Source: Erwinia_E haradaeae_C (GTDB lineage: Bacteria; Pseudomonadota; Gammaproteobacteria; Enterobacterales; Enterobacteriaceae). From it: a DNA stretch of 64,000 nucleotides. The notes under the pieces are model-generated. The model saw nothing but the letters and a program-made list of their open reading frames with translations. It did not search any database and was not told where the DNA came from. The position numbers were made by a program, and so were the translations under genes. Shown in pieces: positions 30,418-40,291 of the stretch (positions within the stretch are counted from its first letter, which is position 1; each line of letters begins with the position of its first letter). Where the stretch lies: positions 806,001 to 870,000 of the forward strand of contig NZ_LR217735.1 of NCBI RefSeq assembly GCF_900698995.1. The letters are read 5' to 3'.

Positions 30418-31665
30418 CTACTGCAGACTCAGTGCTTTTGCAGGGAGAAGACGACTAGCTTTTCTGGCTGGGTACCAACTAGCAAGCAAGCTAAGTGCTA
30501 TAGATGTCATGAATATAATTGCCACATCAAAAATCTTCACCTCTGAAGGAAGAAAGTCAATGAAATAAACATCTCCAGAGAGAAAATGACAACCTGTTAA
30601 TTTTTCGATAATCTTAACAATAGATGTTAATTTAAAAGCTATAAAACTCCCTATAATGGTGCCAGCCAAACTACCCAACACACCACCTAATAGCAATCCA
30701 TACCAAATAAAAATAGATCGAATTAAAGAATTAGTGGCGCCAAAAGTTCGTAAGATAGCAATCTGACGACGTTTGTCTTGTACTGCTATAATTAGCGTGG
30801 AGACAATGTTAAAACAAGCAATACCAATTACTAGTACTATTGATAGATATATTATAGTACGAATCATCTGAATATCGTGATACATATAACCATAAGTTCC
30901 AATCCAACTGTGTAAATATACATATAAATTAGTTACCTCTCCCACTTGACGAATAAGAAGATCAGCCTCAAAAGGATTTTTTGCTTTAATCGCAATACCG
31001 GTAATATTACTACCAATACATAATAATTTTTGAGCATCTTCCATTGGAATATATGCAAGACTGTGATTAAGAATACCATTTACATTAAGAATACCGATCA
31101 ACTGCAAGCGTATATACTTTGGGTGTAATATTTGATCTTCCATATGACAACTTGGTATCATTATGGTGATCCAGTCACCAAGTTTTAAACTTAAGCTATT
31201 AACTATCCCCTGCCCAACTAAAATCTGATGCTTGTTTGGTAAAAAATTCTTCCAGGCTTCTCTTTTGACATAAGATGATAAAGCGCTAACACGACTTTCT
31301 AATTTAGGATCAATACCTTTTATCTGCAGTGCTAGTACCTTGCTGCCATGTTCAATTAAACCAGTAAACCGAATATAAGGTGCCGCTGCTACTACACCAG
31401 ATACTTTTTCTATTTTTGATAATAAAGCTATCCACTCAGTAAAATCTTGATTGACTGGCTCAAGTTCACCATGCGGAACCACTGAGAGAATTCGTTGATT
31501 AAGCTCACGCTCAAAACCATTCATAGCACTCAGGCTGATTATTAACACAGCAATACTGAGCGTAATACCAAAAGTAGATAGTATTGCAATAAGGGAGGCG
31601 ATTCCACTTTGACTCTTTCCGTAACTAAACCGAAAACCAATAAAAAAGGCAAGGCCATTAATCAT
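30418..31665 (-). CDS. lolE: lipoprotein-releasing ABC transporter permease LolE
   Basis: With LolC and LolD extracts outer-membrane lipoproteins from the inner membrane and hands them to LolA. It is 415 residues (E. coli 414), with an N-terminal membrane segment, a large periplasmic domain (about 45-265), then three membrane segments in the FtsX-like part (FNIVSTLIIAV, YGLLLGGVLGSLAGTIIG, LSLLASWYPARKAS). The frame extends further upstream, but the ATG at 31665 gives the family N terminus (GLAFFIGFRFSYGK) and overlaps the lolD end by 8 bp. Confidence 0.95.
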   Translation of the reverse strand: MINGLAFFIGFRFSYGKSQSGIASLIAILSTFGITLSIAVLIISLSAMNGFERELNQRILSVVPHGELEPVNQDFTEWIALLSKIEKVSGVVAAAPYIRFTGLIEHGSKVLALQIKGIDPKLESRVSALSSYVKREAWKNFLPNKHQILVGQGIVNSLSLKLGDWITIMIPSCHMEDQILHPKYIRLQLIGILNVNGILNHSLAYIPMEDAQKLLCIGSNITGIAIKAKNPFEADLLIRQVGEVTNLYVYLHSWIGTYGYMYHDIQMIRTIIYLSIVLVIGIACFNIVSTLIIAVQDKRRQIAILRTFGATNSLIRSIFIWYGLLLGGVLGSLAGTIIGSFIAFKLTSIVKIIEKLTGCHFLSGDVYFIDFLPSEVKIFDVAIIFMTSIALSLLASWYPARKASRLLPAKALSLQ

Positions 31666-32365
31666 TAACCATTTTTGAAAGATTTTTTTCAAATAAATAA
31701 CCATGACGCATCTCAAGATTTCGCGGTAAATTTTCTGCTAAATTCAAATCATGGGTAACTACTAAAAAAGCAGTACCTTTGTTTTGATTGATCTGAGTTA
31801 ATAATCTTAAAAGATTATTAGTATTTCGTTCATCAAGATTGCCTGTAGGTTCATCAGCCAATACTATATATGGATTATTCACTAATGCACGCGCAATAGC
31901 TACTCGTTGCCTTTCCCCGCCAGAAAGTTGTGAAGGACGAAAAAAAGCTTTATGCTCTAACCCAAGTAATTTTAACATTTCGACTGATTGAATCTTCGCT
32001 TTCTTTATCGCAATCTTTGCAATAAGAAGCGGCATGCTTACATTTTCTAAGACATTAAAATCTGGCAAAAGATGATGAAATTGGTAGATAAATCCTAGAT
32101 CTCTATTGCGCAACATAGATTTTTCTGTAGATGACATTGAACTTAAAGATTTCCCCTTAAAAAAAACATCACCAGTAGTTGGAACATCTAAACCGCCTAA
32201 TAAATGCATTAAAGTACTTTTTCCTGAACCAGAACTACCAATGACCGCTATCATATCACCTTCTTGTACTTGAAATGAGATATTTCGTAAAACATCAGTT
32301 TTTATATTACCTTCCTGATAACTTTTACATAAATTCTGACATTGCAATACAATTTTTTTAGTCAT
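31658..32365 (-). CDS. lolD: lipoprotein-releasing ABC transporter ATPase LolD
   Basis: ATPase of LolCDE. It is 235 residues (E. coli 233), with Walker A GSSGSGKST, signature LSGGERQRVAIARAL, Walker B IVLADEPTGNLD and the H-loop VVTHDL; the LolD stretch FIYQFHHLLPDF is intact. Upstream in-frame codons exist, but the ATG at 32365 overlaps the lolC stop by 8 bp and matches the family start. The same 8-bp overlap links it to lolE, so the three genes are translationally coupled. Confidence 0.97.
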   Translation of the reverse strand: MTKKIVLQCQNLCKSYQEGNIKTDVLRNISFQVQEGDMIAVIGSSGSGKSTLMHLLGGLDVPTTGDVFFKGKSLSSMSSTEKSMLRNRDLGFIYQFHHLLPDFNVLENVSMPLLIAKIAIKKAKIQSVEMLKLLGLEHKAFFRPSQLSGGERQRVAIARALVNNPYIVLADEPTGNLDERNTNNLLRLLTQINQNKGTAFLVVTHDLNLAENLPRNLEMRHGYLFEKNLSKMVND

Positions 32366-33578
32366 AGCGTAAAGCCTCAGCTGGTTTAAAAGAAGCAGCA
32401 CGATAAGATGGATATAAAACCGATAAAAATGCTATAATAGTAGAAAAAGAAGAAATTGCCGTAATTTGCGAGGCAGATACTGATACAGGCAATGATGAAC
32501 CTGGACCAAATATACCCGTCCATACGATAATATCAGGTAATTGTTTAGCTAAAAATACCCCTAAAAAAGATCCAATTATAGACCCCAGCGCTCCAACCAT
32601 TACCCCTTGTAAAATAAATATGATTAAGATTTGTTTACGATTAAGACCCTGGGTTTGTAAAATAGCCACTTCCCATTTTTTCTCTGCAATAAGTAAACAG
32701 AGTGATGTAAAAATATTAAACATAGCTATCAAAATAATTAAACAAAGCAATAATCTCATAATATTTTTTTCTATTTGTACCGCATGAAACAAAGCTCCTT
32801 TTGTTTCGCGCCAATCATGCCATACTAAACCATTTAGTAGCTCTCCTTGCTTGATGGCCTGTTGTTGTATAACATGTATCTGTAGCGGTTTCTTCAGCCA
32901 TAATCGCCAACCAGTAATGTACCCTTTTGGATATCGCATGAGATGTGAAGCATCTTCCTGATTCAAAAGTACCTCATAACTATCAACATCACTATTAGCC
33001 AAAAAAGTACCAATTACATTAAATAATCTTTGGCTTGGAATATATCCTAATGGTGTCCACCAACTTCTAGTTGGCACAAGTAGACGTACTTTGGAGTTCA
33101 ACCTTAAACCTAAATTATCTGCTAATACCGCGCCAATAATTATATTATATTTTCCAGCCTGCAGTTGTTTTTGCTTAACATTTAAGAAAAAAGGTGCTAA
33201 GGGGTCATCGTGATCAGGATCAACGCCTAAGATTACACCAGTAGCAATATTATGAGAACCATGTAAAATTACCTCACCTGTAGTCAGAGATGAAATTCGA
33301 TCCACGCCTGAAAAGTGTAATTTACTAGCAGATATTTGTTGTGGGTTAATGGAACCGGATGGGCTAGTAACTAACGCATGCGGCATAAAACCAAGCATTT
33401 TATGTTCCAACTGCTCTTCTAATCCATTCATTACTGATGATACAGTCACAAGTACCATAACACCTAAAATTAATCCAATTATTGAAAGCCAAGATAGCGC
33501 ACACCCAAAACGATTTGATCTAAAATTACGACTATTCATGTAACGTAAGGCGATAAATAAAAGGACAGGTTGATACAT
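32358..33578 (-). CDS. lolC: lipoprotein-releasing ABC transporter permease LolC
   Basis: The LolA-binding permease subunit of LolCDE. It is 406 residues (E. coli 399), with an N-terminal membrane segment (about 27-50), a periplasmic domain (about 50-270), three C-terminal membrane segments and the ending SYRAASFKPAEALRYD shared by the family. ATG start with a weak AAGATAAA upstream. First gene of lolCDE; it requires a promoter in the large gap before it. Confidence 0.96.
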   Translation of the reverse strand: MYQPVLLFIALRYMNSRNFRSNRFGCALSWLSIIGLILGVMVLVTVSSVMNGLEEQLEHKMLGFMPHALVTSPSGSINPQQISASKLHFSGVDRISSLTTGEVILHGSHNIATGVILGVDPDHDDPLAPFFLNVKQKQLQAGKYNIIIGAVLADNLGLRLNSKVRLLVPTRSWWTPLGYIPSQRLFNVIGTFLANSDVDSYEVLLNQEDASHLMRYPKGYITGWRLWLKKPLQIHVIQQQAIKQGELLNGLVWHDWRETKGALFHAVQIEKNIMRLLLCLIILIAMFNIFTSLCLLIAEKKWEVAILQTQGLNRKQILIIFILQGVMVGALGSIIGSFLGVFLAKQLPDIIVWTGIFGPGSSLPVSVSASQITAISSFSTIIAFLSVLYPSYRAASFKPAEALRYD

Positions 33579-35445
33579 AGTATTTATCTTTAATATAACG
33601 TATATAATAGATATTAATTATTAAGAAATAGTAGTTATTCTACATTATAGAATAACTACATGTTGTATAGAACACTAAAGTACGAGCAGACAGAATTTAC
33701 ATTATTCTCTGCTTTAATAATAATCCGCGCTAAAAATATACAAATTTCATGATCCAAAGATTTTTTAAATCATAATCTATTTCAATACTATGAGCATTTT
33801 AAATACAACTAATATTCTTCTTCATAATCATTTAGCACCAATTCTTTATGAATAAGTAAAAACATATATTTTACTATAATTAAATTATTACCTATATTCT
33901 GAAATATTCAATCACTAATCTCACAAAAAACTCATCAAACTACTGTACTTATCTTATATAAATAAAATATCTTTAATTAATATTTTCAAAAAATCACACA
34001 ATCAAAATCGTATAAAATATGCATTTTATACATCATAAAGATCTGAGACTTATCAATATTTTATGACTGAATATAAGTACACTGCTAAATTAAATTAAAA
34101 ACCTATTTATACGTGGTATTACAGATCCTCATGAAGTTATGTTAGAAACTTAGTGTTTATTATCATAATACTAACACTAGAGCTTAATTAAAAATAGATT
34201 TACCATTATTACTATTTGATCACTATCTGTTTTATAAAATTCATGTTGAATCATCATTTGCTATATCTTTAATCAAGCTGCATTTTTAATGCAACAGTAT
34301 TAATAATTCCGAAAAACAGTATTTAATAAAATTTTGAATTATTTTAAAAGAGTTAAATTTATGAAATAAAGTTATCTCATATTAGTAGCATTAATTGCGC
34401 ATTTATCATCTTATGCAAAAAAATCTAGTTTATTCAAATCTTTTAAAATTTATAGATCATATGCAAAAGACTAATGAAAATTAGATAATATCTTCTCTAA
34501 TAAAACGCATTTACTCAAATCCAAACATTCAGTAAAATACAAGCAATATATGACGACACGGCAACAATAGAAATGATCACTAAATTATAATTAAAGTTAG
34601 AATTTTACTTAGTAATAATTAAAGATTAACGCTAATATGATAAGTTCTGAGAACCAATTAAAATATAATATATTAGTTATAATTAAAATAATTCTTAAAA
34701 TGATAAAAAAATCAGTTGGATTATGAAATAGCAGTATAGTATTTACTCAAACATACTGTAACCATGAGTATATATGACCTAATCTAATCAAATTTTTCTA
34801 TCAAAAAAGATTTCCCCAATTAAAATAAGAATGTAGTATTTAATTTTAGTTGAGCATAAATATCTCTTGAAATTTATAGGAAAAGCACTTTATAAAGCTA
34901 TAATAGTTATTATTATGCTGGAGATTGATACGAAACTAAAAGTAAATATCTATGGTATTTACTGGTATGTCTTTATTTTATTTAGACGATCTAGAGACAT
35001 TTAAAAATAATTTTCTAAAAATTAAAAAAGATAGCTCCTAAATATTTTATTTATTTCTCATGTCTTTAAAGTAAAGATAACTGCACATCAAGTATGCATA
35101 TCAAGAAAATTTTAAAAATACAGAGCATTTCATGTTATGAGTAAAATATACAAAAAAATATTATAATTTATGAAAAATAATATAACTTGTTATGATATAT
35201 TATTATGGTCTTTGTTGTAATATATTAATATAATCTTTTTTAGTGAGAAATATTACATATATAAAAAAACTAAAGTAGTGCGCTTAATTTACAATGTTTC
35301 TGGTATATTTTAATCTCGCTCAAAACTCCAATATCAGAACATGACAGAATATATCGCTTGCTATTTAAGAACAAGAATACTTATTAGTACCTAAACATAT
35401 CAGATGCATTATTTAGGATATAATCCTAACTGAATGAAAAATGAC
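33579..35445. other. 1.87-kb gene-free region between divergent lolC and cspC
   Basis: Nothing resembling a gene is visible. The sequence is dominated by A/T runs with scattered short inverted repeats. It becomes less AT-rich only towards the cspC leader from about 35440. It must contain the lolCDE promoter. Confidence 0.5.
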
Positions 35446-35474
35446 TTGCGATTAATCAACGGATATGTGATAAA
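35446..35474 (+). promoter_or_regulatory. candidate promoter of the yobF-cspC leader
   Basis: TTGCGA and GATAAA separated by 17 bp, each matching the sigma-70 hexamers at four of six positions. It would give a leader of about 180 nt before cspC, covering the decayed yobF. Position and spacing are good; the sequence match is modest. Confidence 0.35.
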
Positions 35475-35512
35475 TATCCTAGCAAAACGAGATACAGCTC
35501 TGTGTGTGAGTA

Positions 35513-35650
35513 GCATCTTTCAGTAAAGAAGATCCGAGTAAAGACGTTCACGTTGCATACCGCTTCCTTGCCGAGCCTTAATTAATGCCTCATGCAGTAA
35601 TGTTTCTAGTTTTTCTGAACGTAAAGCCCACGGGCGAATCATCTCTCTAA
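35513..35650 (+). pseudogene. yobF: decayed yobF in the cspC leader
   Basis: E. coli cspC is preceded by the small stress protein gene yobF. Here frame 35513-35581 reads ASFSKEDPSKDVHVAYRFLAEP then stop, and from 35581 a second frame reads INASCSNVSSFSER. Together they track E. coli YobF as I remember it (FSKEVLSK-VDVEYRFSAEP-IGASCSNVS). A one-base loss at the CCTTA junction breaks the frame, and no start codon is left (TGA lies just upstream). Nucleotide conservation is much higher than in the surrounding gap, so the stretch may be kept as RNA. Confidence 0.65.
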
Positions 35651-35662
35651 GGAATTTGTAAA

Positions 35663-35872
35663 ATGGCAAAGATTAAAGGTCAGGTAAAGTGGTTTAACGA
35701 GTCTAAAGGTTTTGGTTTTATTACTCCTGCTGATGGAAGTAAAGATGTTTTTGTGCATTTTTCTGCTATTCAGGGTAACGGATTTAAGACTCTTGCTGAA
35801 GGTCAAAGCGTAGAATTTGAAATTCAAGATGGACAGAAAGGCCCCGCTGCCGTGAACGTTAGCGCGATCTGA
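35663..35872 (+). CDS. cspC: cold-shock-like RNA chaperone CspC
   Basis: Small nucleic-acid-binding OB-fold protein that melts RNA secondary structure and acts as an antiterminator and mRNA stabiliser. It is 69 residues with RNP1 KGFGFI and RNP2 VFVHF. Against E. coli CspC from memory only about two residues differ (Ser for Asn in AEGQSVEF, Ser for Thr in VNVSAI), which separates it from CspE and CspA. ATG start with AAGGA 10 nt upstream. A strong terminator follows about 75 bp after the stop, so it is the only intact gene on its transcript. Confidence 0.97.
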   Translation: MAKIKGQVKWFNESKGFGFITPADGSKDVFVHFSAIQGNGFKTLAEGQSVEFEIQDGQKGPAAVNVSAI

Positions 35873-35948
35873 TATTGACTAGAGTTTGTTATTGATTTTG
35901 TTAGAGTAATCTAAACTGAAATCTTGATATAACCTTAATACCACATCT

Positions 35949-35975
35949 AGCTCCGTCAGAAATGACGGGGCTTTT
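35949..35975 (+). terminator. intrinsic terminator of cspC
   Basis: AGCTCCGTCA-GAAA-TGACGGGGCT forms a 10-bp stem with one wobble pair and a GAAA tetraloop, then TTTATAAT. The stem is far richer in G-C than its surroundings. The U-run is short. Confidence 0.85.
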
Positions 35976-37156
35976 ATAATATTTTGAATAATTAATGTTA
36001 TTATATATTAAATAACTTATCTGTTTTCATTAACTCTCTTTGAATTAAGCATTTTTAACTAAGCATGGTTTCAATGATAATTATTTTTTACTAATAAACC
36101 TATGCAAGATATGTGATTTTTTAACAAATTACATATTTCCGATTCATAGGTAATTGTTGGTTATATTTTACCGTTTTCCTGTATGTGTGGTACACCCCAC
36201 TATTCAAAATCCAGTCACAATATTCACTTTATAATCAATTATTGTATCTTACAGACATGAGCGATAAATAAAATATTTAGAAACTATCTTTTTTAATTTT
36301 TAGAGAATTATTTTTAAATGTCTCTAGATCGTCTAAATAAGTAAAAAAATACCAGCAAATATCATAGATACTTATTTTAATCTTACATCGATCTCTTACT
36401 ATATTGATTACTATGGTGGCTTCTATAGAGCTTTTATAATGCTGATATAATATTCATCTGCGTGTGATGAAAAAACCTTCTAATTTTAAAAATTTTTACT
36501 TTATATGTTAGAATATGTTAGAGAGAGAAAACTAACCTCACTAGAGATATTTGTGTAATTCTAATATCTCTAAATCAAATGTACTAGTCTAAATGCATCT
36601 AAAAAATTCGATGGTTAGACTTTGTACAATTGACAGAATTTAGCATATAAAACATATTATGCGCAGATTAGTTTATTACTACTTCAAAAAATAATAACAT
36701 CATACTCTTTAAAAGATCATATACATTGCAAAGGATTTGAAAAAAAACTCACAAAAATATTTTCATTATATATTCTATTGTTAAAAATTTTATTTTTAAC
36801 GTTAAATTATGATTCAAGTCTTTTATAGAAAAATAATAGATACAAAGCATTAAGCCTTCTAATAAATTTTTCAGACTTTCTATTGTAATTATGAAACAAG
36901 ATACTAGAAGAATTTTGCTCATCTTAGCTATACTTAAAAAATAATTACATTATATATATCATAAAGAAAATACCTTCTAAAAAATCAAAATATCATATTT
37001 TTTGAAAAGCAGGACGCTTTAAAATATAAAGCGGATAAAAATATTATTATATCATGTCATGACATAGACTCAAAGTAAATGAATGCAAGACTGGTAGTCT
37101 TAAAAACTCATTAAAAATATGTATTCCAGTACTAATATTGTAAGTACTGTATTATA
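35976..37156. other. 1.2-kb gene-free region upstream of hemF
   Basis: Only A/T-rich sequence without a recognisable frame or structured RNA. A slightly GC-richer spot lies near 36170-36215. Confidence 0.45.
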
Positions 37157-37186
37157 TTGACATATCAAGATCATATCGTATGTACT
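37157..37186 (+). promoter_or_regulatory. candidate hemF promoter
   Basis: A perfect -35 TTGACA (37157-37162), then 18 bp, then TGTACT (four of six matches to TATAAT). The hemF start codon is about 20 bp beyond, leaving just enough leader for the AGGA ribosome site. Confidence 0.45.
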
Positions 37187-37207
37187 ATGTATTAGTAGGA
37201 CACCATT

Positions 37208-38122
37208 ATGGGAATACCGGATATCACTCTGGTTAAAAAATTCTTGCTTACTCTTCAAGAAGATATTTGCCAAAAACTAGAAAAAGCAGACTGCACTGGT
37301 ATCTTTTTTAAAGATACCTGGCAATCACCAGGAAAAGGCACAGGGTGTAGTTGCATTCTTAAAAATGGAACAATATTTGAACAAATAGGCGTTAATTTTT
37401 CACACGTTTATGGAAATTCAATGCCTGTCTTTGCCACAGCAAACCGTCCTGATCTTACTGGTTGTCAATTCGAAGCAGTAGGTATTTCAGTGGTCATTCA
37501 CCCTAATAATCCTTATGTACCAAGTAGCCATGCTAATATACGTTTCTTTATGGCAAAAAGATCAAAAAATACTCGCCCTATTTGGTGGTTTGGTGGTGGA
37601 TTTGACTTAACACCATGTTATGGTTTTTCTGAAGATGTTGTTTTTTGGCATAAAACTGCCTATAATCTTTGTCAACCTTTTGGTGATGATTTATATGTGC
37701 GCTATAAAAAATGGTGCGATGACTATTTTTATCTTCAACATAGAAACGAGCAGCGTGGTGTTGGAGGATTATTCTTTGATGATCTACATGTAAATGGCTT
37801 TAATCACAGCTTTCAATTCGCGCAAGCTGTAGGTCATAGTTTTTGTGATGCCTATATACCAATTCTTGAAAAACGAAAAAAATTGAAGTGGGGTAATCGA
37901 GAGCGTAATTTTCAGCTTTATCGCCGTGGTCGCTATATTGAATTTAATCTTGTATATGATCGCGGCACATTATTTGGTCTGCATTCTGGAGGCCGTATAG
38001 AGTCAATTTTTATATCTATGCCACCGTTTGCTCGTTGGGAGTATGACTATAAACCTCAAAAAGGAAGTCCAGAAGAAATTCTTTATCGTGATTTTTTAAT
38101 AGTTAAAGACTGGCTGAAGTAA
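37208..38122 (+). CDS. hemF: oxygen-dependent coproporphyrinogen III oxidase
   Basis: Oxidatively decarboxylates coproporphyrinogen III to protoporphyrinogen IX using O2. It is 304 residues (E. coli 299), with family blocks GVNFSHVYG, NPYVPSSHANIRFF, WWFGGGFDLTPCYGF, KKWCDDYFYLQHRNEQRG, RRGRYIEFNLVYDRGT and RWEYDY. ATG start with AGGA upstream. It stands alone. Keeping the aerobic form fits the terminal oxidase encoded further along, which needs heme. Confidence 0.97.
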   Translation: MGIPDITLVKKFLLTLQEDICQKLEKADCTGIFFKDTWQSPGKGTGCSCILKNGTIFEQIGVNFSHVYGNSMPVFATANRPDLTGCQFEAVGISVVIHPNNPYVPSSHANIRFFMAKRSKNTRPIWWFGGGFDLTPCYGFSEDVVFWHKTAYNLCQPFGDDLYVRYKKWCDDYFYLQHRNEQRGVGGLFFDDLHVNGFNHSFQFAQAVGHSFCDAYIPILEKRKKLKWGNRERNFQLYRRGRYIEFNLVYDRGTLFGLHSGGRIESIFISMPPFARWEYDYKPQKGSPEEILYRDFLIVKDWLK

Positions 38123-38926
38123 ATAAAAATGACATTGAAGATATCTGTATTATGTGATATATAATTATATAATATATAATTATTATAAAATTTCGTAATT
38201 TCTAAAATAGTTTTATGATATTTGGGAAATCATTTAAAACTCCAAAAATGTATTATCTAATATTTAATAGTGTAATTAAAATATTCTATACAACCCCAGC
38301 TGATCACGTGATGATTATATTGTATATGATAACCAACAATGTAAGGATAATAAAAGTATATATCAAATTTTATAGGTACCATAATACAATTAAATTAAAT
38401 ATTCAATAACATATATACTTCAATATCTTATAAAGTTCCAAATATTTCAATGTCTAGACAGTATTAATATTTATCATTTTAATGATTCTATTATTATATC
38501 ATAATACAAACACTAATTATATAGGAAATCTAATCCTCTTCTCTAAAATAACTGGACTTTGCTATTTTAATTTTTTCTAATATTTTTAACATATACTTAT
38601 TACAAGTCTAATTTTTATTAGTAAAATAGAAGTTTTATTGTTTTGATTAATGTTTAACACAGTATTTCGCTGTATACTATACTAAATTGTAATACATCAA
38701 AATCATGCAAAGTGCTATTACATACAGAGTATTACCTCATCTATAAACTATAAAAATATACCTCTGCAATAAAATTCTCGTAAGATTATGTTAAATTTAT
38801 CAACTGGAGAAAAGAGTTCGTATCTATTTTAAAAAACACATTGAGTGATATAATATCATACCCTAATTTTATCTGTACTTAGTAGATAATTTTTAGGTAA
38901 TCTACCGAACTACTGCTGCATACTTT
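38123..38926. other. gene-free gap between hemF and sstT
   Basis: About 800 bp. A 64-codon plus-strand frame (38215-38409) has no resemblance to known proteins and the composition of noncoding DNA. An 11-bp-arm A/T palindrome lies at 38161-38183 just after hemF and may be chance. Confidence 0.45.
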
Positions 38927-38964
38927 TTGTCATATGCCTTTATCAATACATAGTATTGGCATAT
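38927..38964 (+). promoter_or_regulatory. candidate sstT promoter overlapping a nested inverted repeat
   Basis: TTGTCA (38927) and TAGTAT (38951) lie 18 bp apart. The same bases form a two-part inverted repeat: ATATGCC (38932) with GGCATAT (38958), enclosing AATAC-ATA-GTATT. The overlap of promoter and dyad looks like an operator, or a leader hairpin. It ends about 40 bp before sstT. Confidence 0.35.
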
Positions 38965-39004
38965 CAACATGAGAGTAAAAGCACCTTAAAAGTGATCTAG
39001 AATA

Positions 39005-40291
39005 ATGAAAAAAGAGTATAATAGGCGTTTAAAATTAAGCTTAATCACGCAAATTATGATTGGATTAGCATGTGGCATTACTTTTGCTTGGTTATCAAAA
39101 AATTATGCAATAGCAGCTGGAATACTAGGAGAATTATTCATAAATGCATTAAAAGCAATTGCTCCTATATTAGTTTTAATGCTGATTCTTACCTCTATCT
39201 CTAATTATCATAAAAAAAAGAATAGTAACATTCGTCAAATTATAATATTGTACCTACTGAGTACATTTACTGCTTCAATAATAGCTTTAATCGCTAGCTA
39301 TTTAGCTCCACAAAACCTAATATTAAAAACTTCTACTATTAATGTCACAACACCTCCTGCTAGTATTTTCGAGATTTTACATGGATTTGTGATTAGTATG
39401 ATCACAAATCTCATTGAAGCATTAATGACTGCTAATTATATTAGTATTCTTATCTGGGGAATAGGATTAGGATTTGCATTTCGAAATAGCAGTGATCATA
39501 CGCGCGCTTTTTTGAATGATATCTCACAAGCAATTACAAAATTAGTTTGTATCATTATGAAATTTGCACCGATTGGTATATTTGGTCTAATATCATCCAG
39601 CCTAGCCTCTACTGGATTTCATATAGTATGGCAATATGCCAATCTGATTAGTTTATTGATCGGATGCATGCTTGTAATTGCATTACTTCTCAACCCTATA
39701 CTGGTATGGTGGCATATTCGTCGTAATCCTTATCCATTAGTTTTTACCTGTCTTCGCGAAAGCGGAATCACTGCCTTCTTTACTCGCAGCTCAGTTGCCA
39801 ATATTCCAGTAAATATGGCTCTTGCAAAAAAACTAGGCTTAAGCCAAAATACCTACAAAGCATCTATTCCAATTGGAGCGAATATTAGTATGGCAGGAGC
39901 ATCTATCACAATTACAGTGATGACATTAGCGGCCCTACATACTTTGCACATGAACTTACATATTTCTAGTGCGATGTTGCTCAGTATTGTAGCTTCTATC
40001 TGTGCATGTGGAGCATCTGCTATAGCAGGAGGCTCACTTCTTCTTATACCACTAGTTTGTCATATGTTTGGCATTCCCCATGAGGTGGCGATGCAAGTAA
40101 TCGGGATTGGTTTTATTATTAGTATATTACAAGATTCCGCAGAAACCGCATTGAATTCATCAGCAGGTATTTTATTTACCGCTGCTGTTTGTATAGCCGA
40201 AGAAAATCAACGCGAGAGACGAATCCAATTTTCTACTACAGTATCACCTTTTTTAGATAAGCAAGATATTCATAAGAGAAAAAATTATTGA
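39005..40291 (+). CDS. sstT: sodium/serine-threonine symporter SstT
   Basis: Na+-coupled importer of serine and threonine in the DAACS (glutamate transporter-like) family, inner membrane. It is 428 residues (E. coli 414), with about eight membrane helices plus re-entrant loops. Conserved motifs include FFTRSSVANIPVNMALAKKLGL (serine-rich hairpin), IPIGANISMAGASITITV and LQDSAETALNSSAGILFTAA. ATG start. The C-terminal tail is longer than in E. coli. Its retention suggests dependence on host serine/threonine, which GlyA can use. Confidence 0.95.
   Translation: MKKEYNRRLKLSLITQIMIGLACGITFAWLSKNYAIAAGILGELFINALKAIAPILVLMLILTSISNYHKKKNSNIRQIIILYLLSTFTASIIALIASYLAPQNLILKTSTINVTTPPASIFEILHGFVISMITNLIEALMTANYISILIWGIGLGFAFRNSSDHTRAFLNDISQAITKLVCIIMKFAPIGIFGLISSSLASTGFHIVWQYANLISLLIGCMLVIALLLNPILVWWHIRRNPYPLVFTCLRESGITAFFTRSSVANIPVNMALAKKLGLSQNTYKASIPIGANISMAGASITITVMTLAALHTLHMNLHISSAMLLSIVASICACGASAIAGGSLLLIPLVCHMFGIPHEVAMQVIGIGFIISILQDSAETALNSSAGILFTAAVCIAEENQRERRIQFSTTVSPFLDKQDIHKRKNY

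Noticed and set aside
35639..35827. 62-codon frame antisense to cspC
   Set aside because: Shadow of cspC; no ribosome site or similarity.
38161..38183. A/T palindrome with 11-bp arms after hemF
   Set aside because: Made only of A and T in DNA that is nearly all A/T, so a chance origin is likely; no U-run for a terminator.
38215..38409. 64-codon plus-strand frame between hemF and sstT
   Set aside because: Ile/Tyr/Lys-rich random-looking product without a ribosome site.
39384..39410. 10-bp inverted repeat GATTTGTGAT/ATCACAAATC
   Set aside because: Lies within the sstT coding region in membrane-helix codons; resembles a CRP half-site pair but is probably coincidental.
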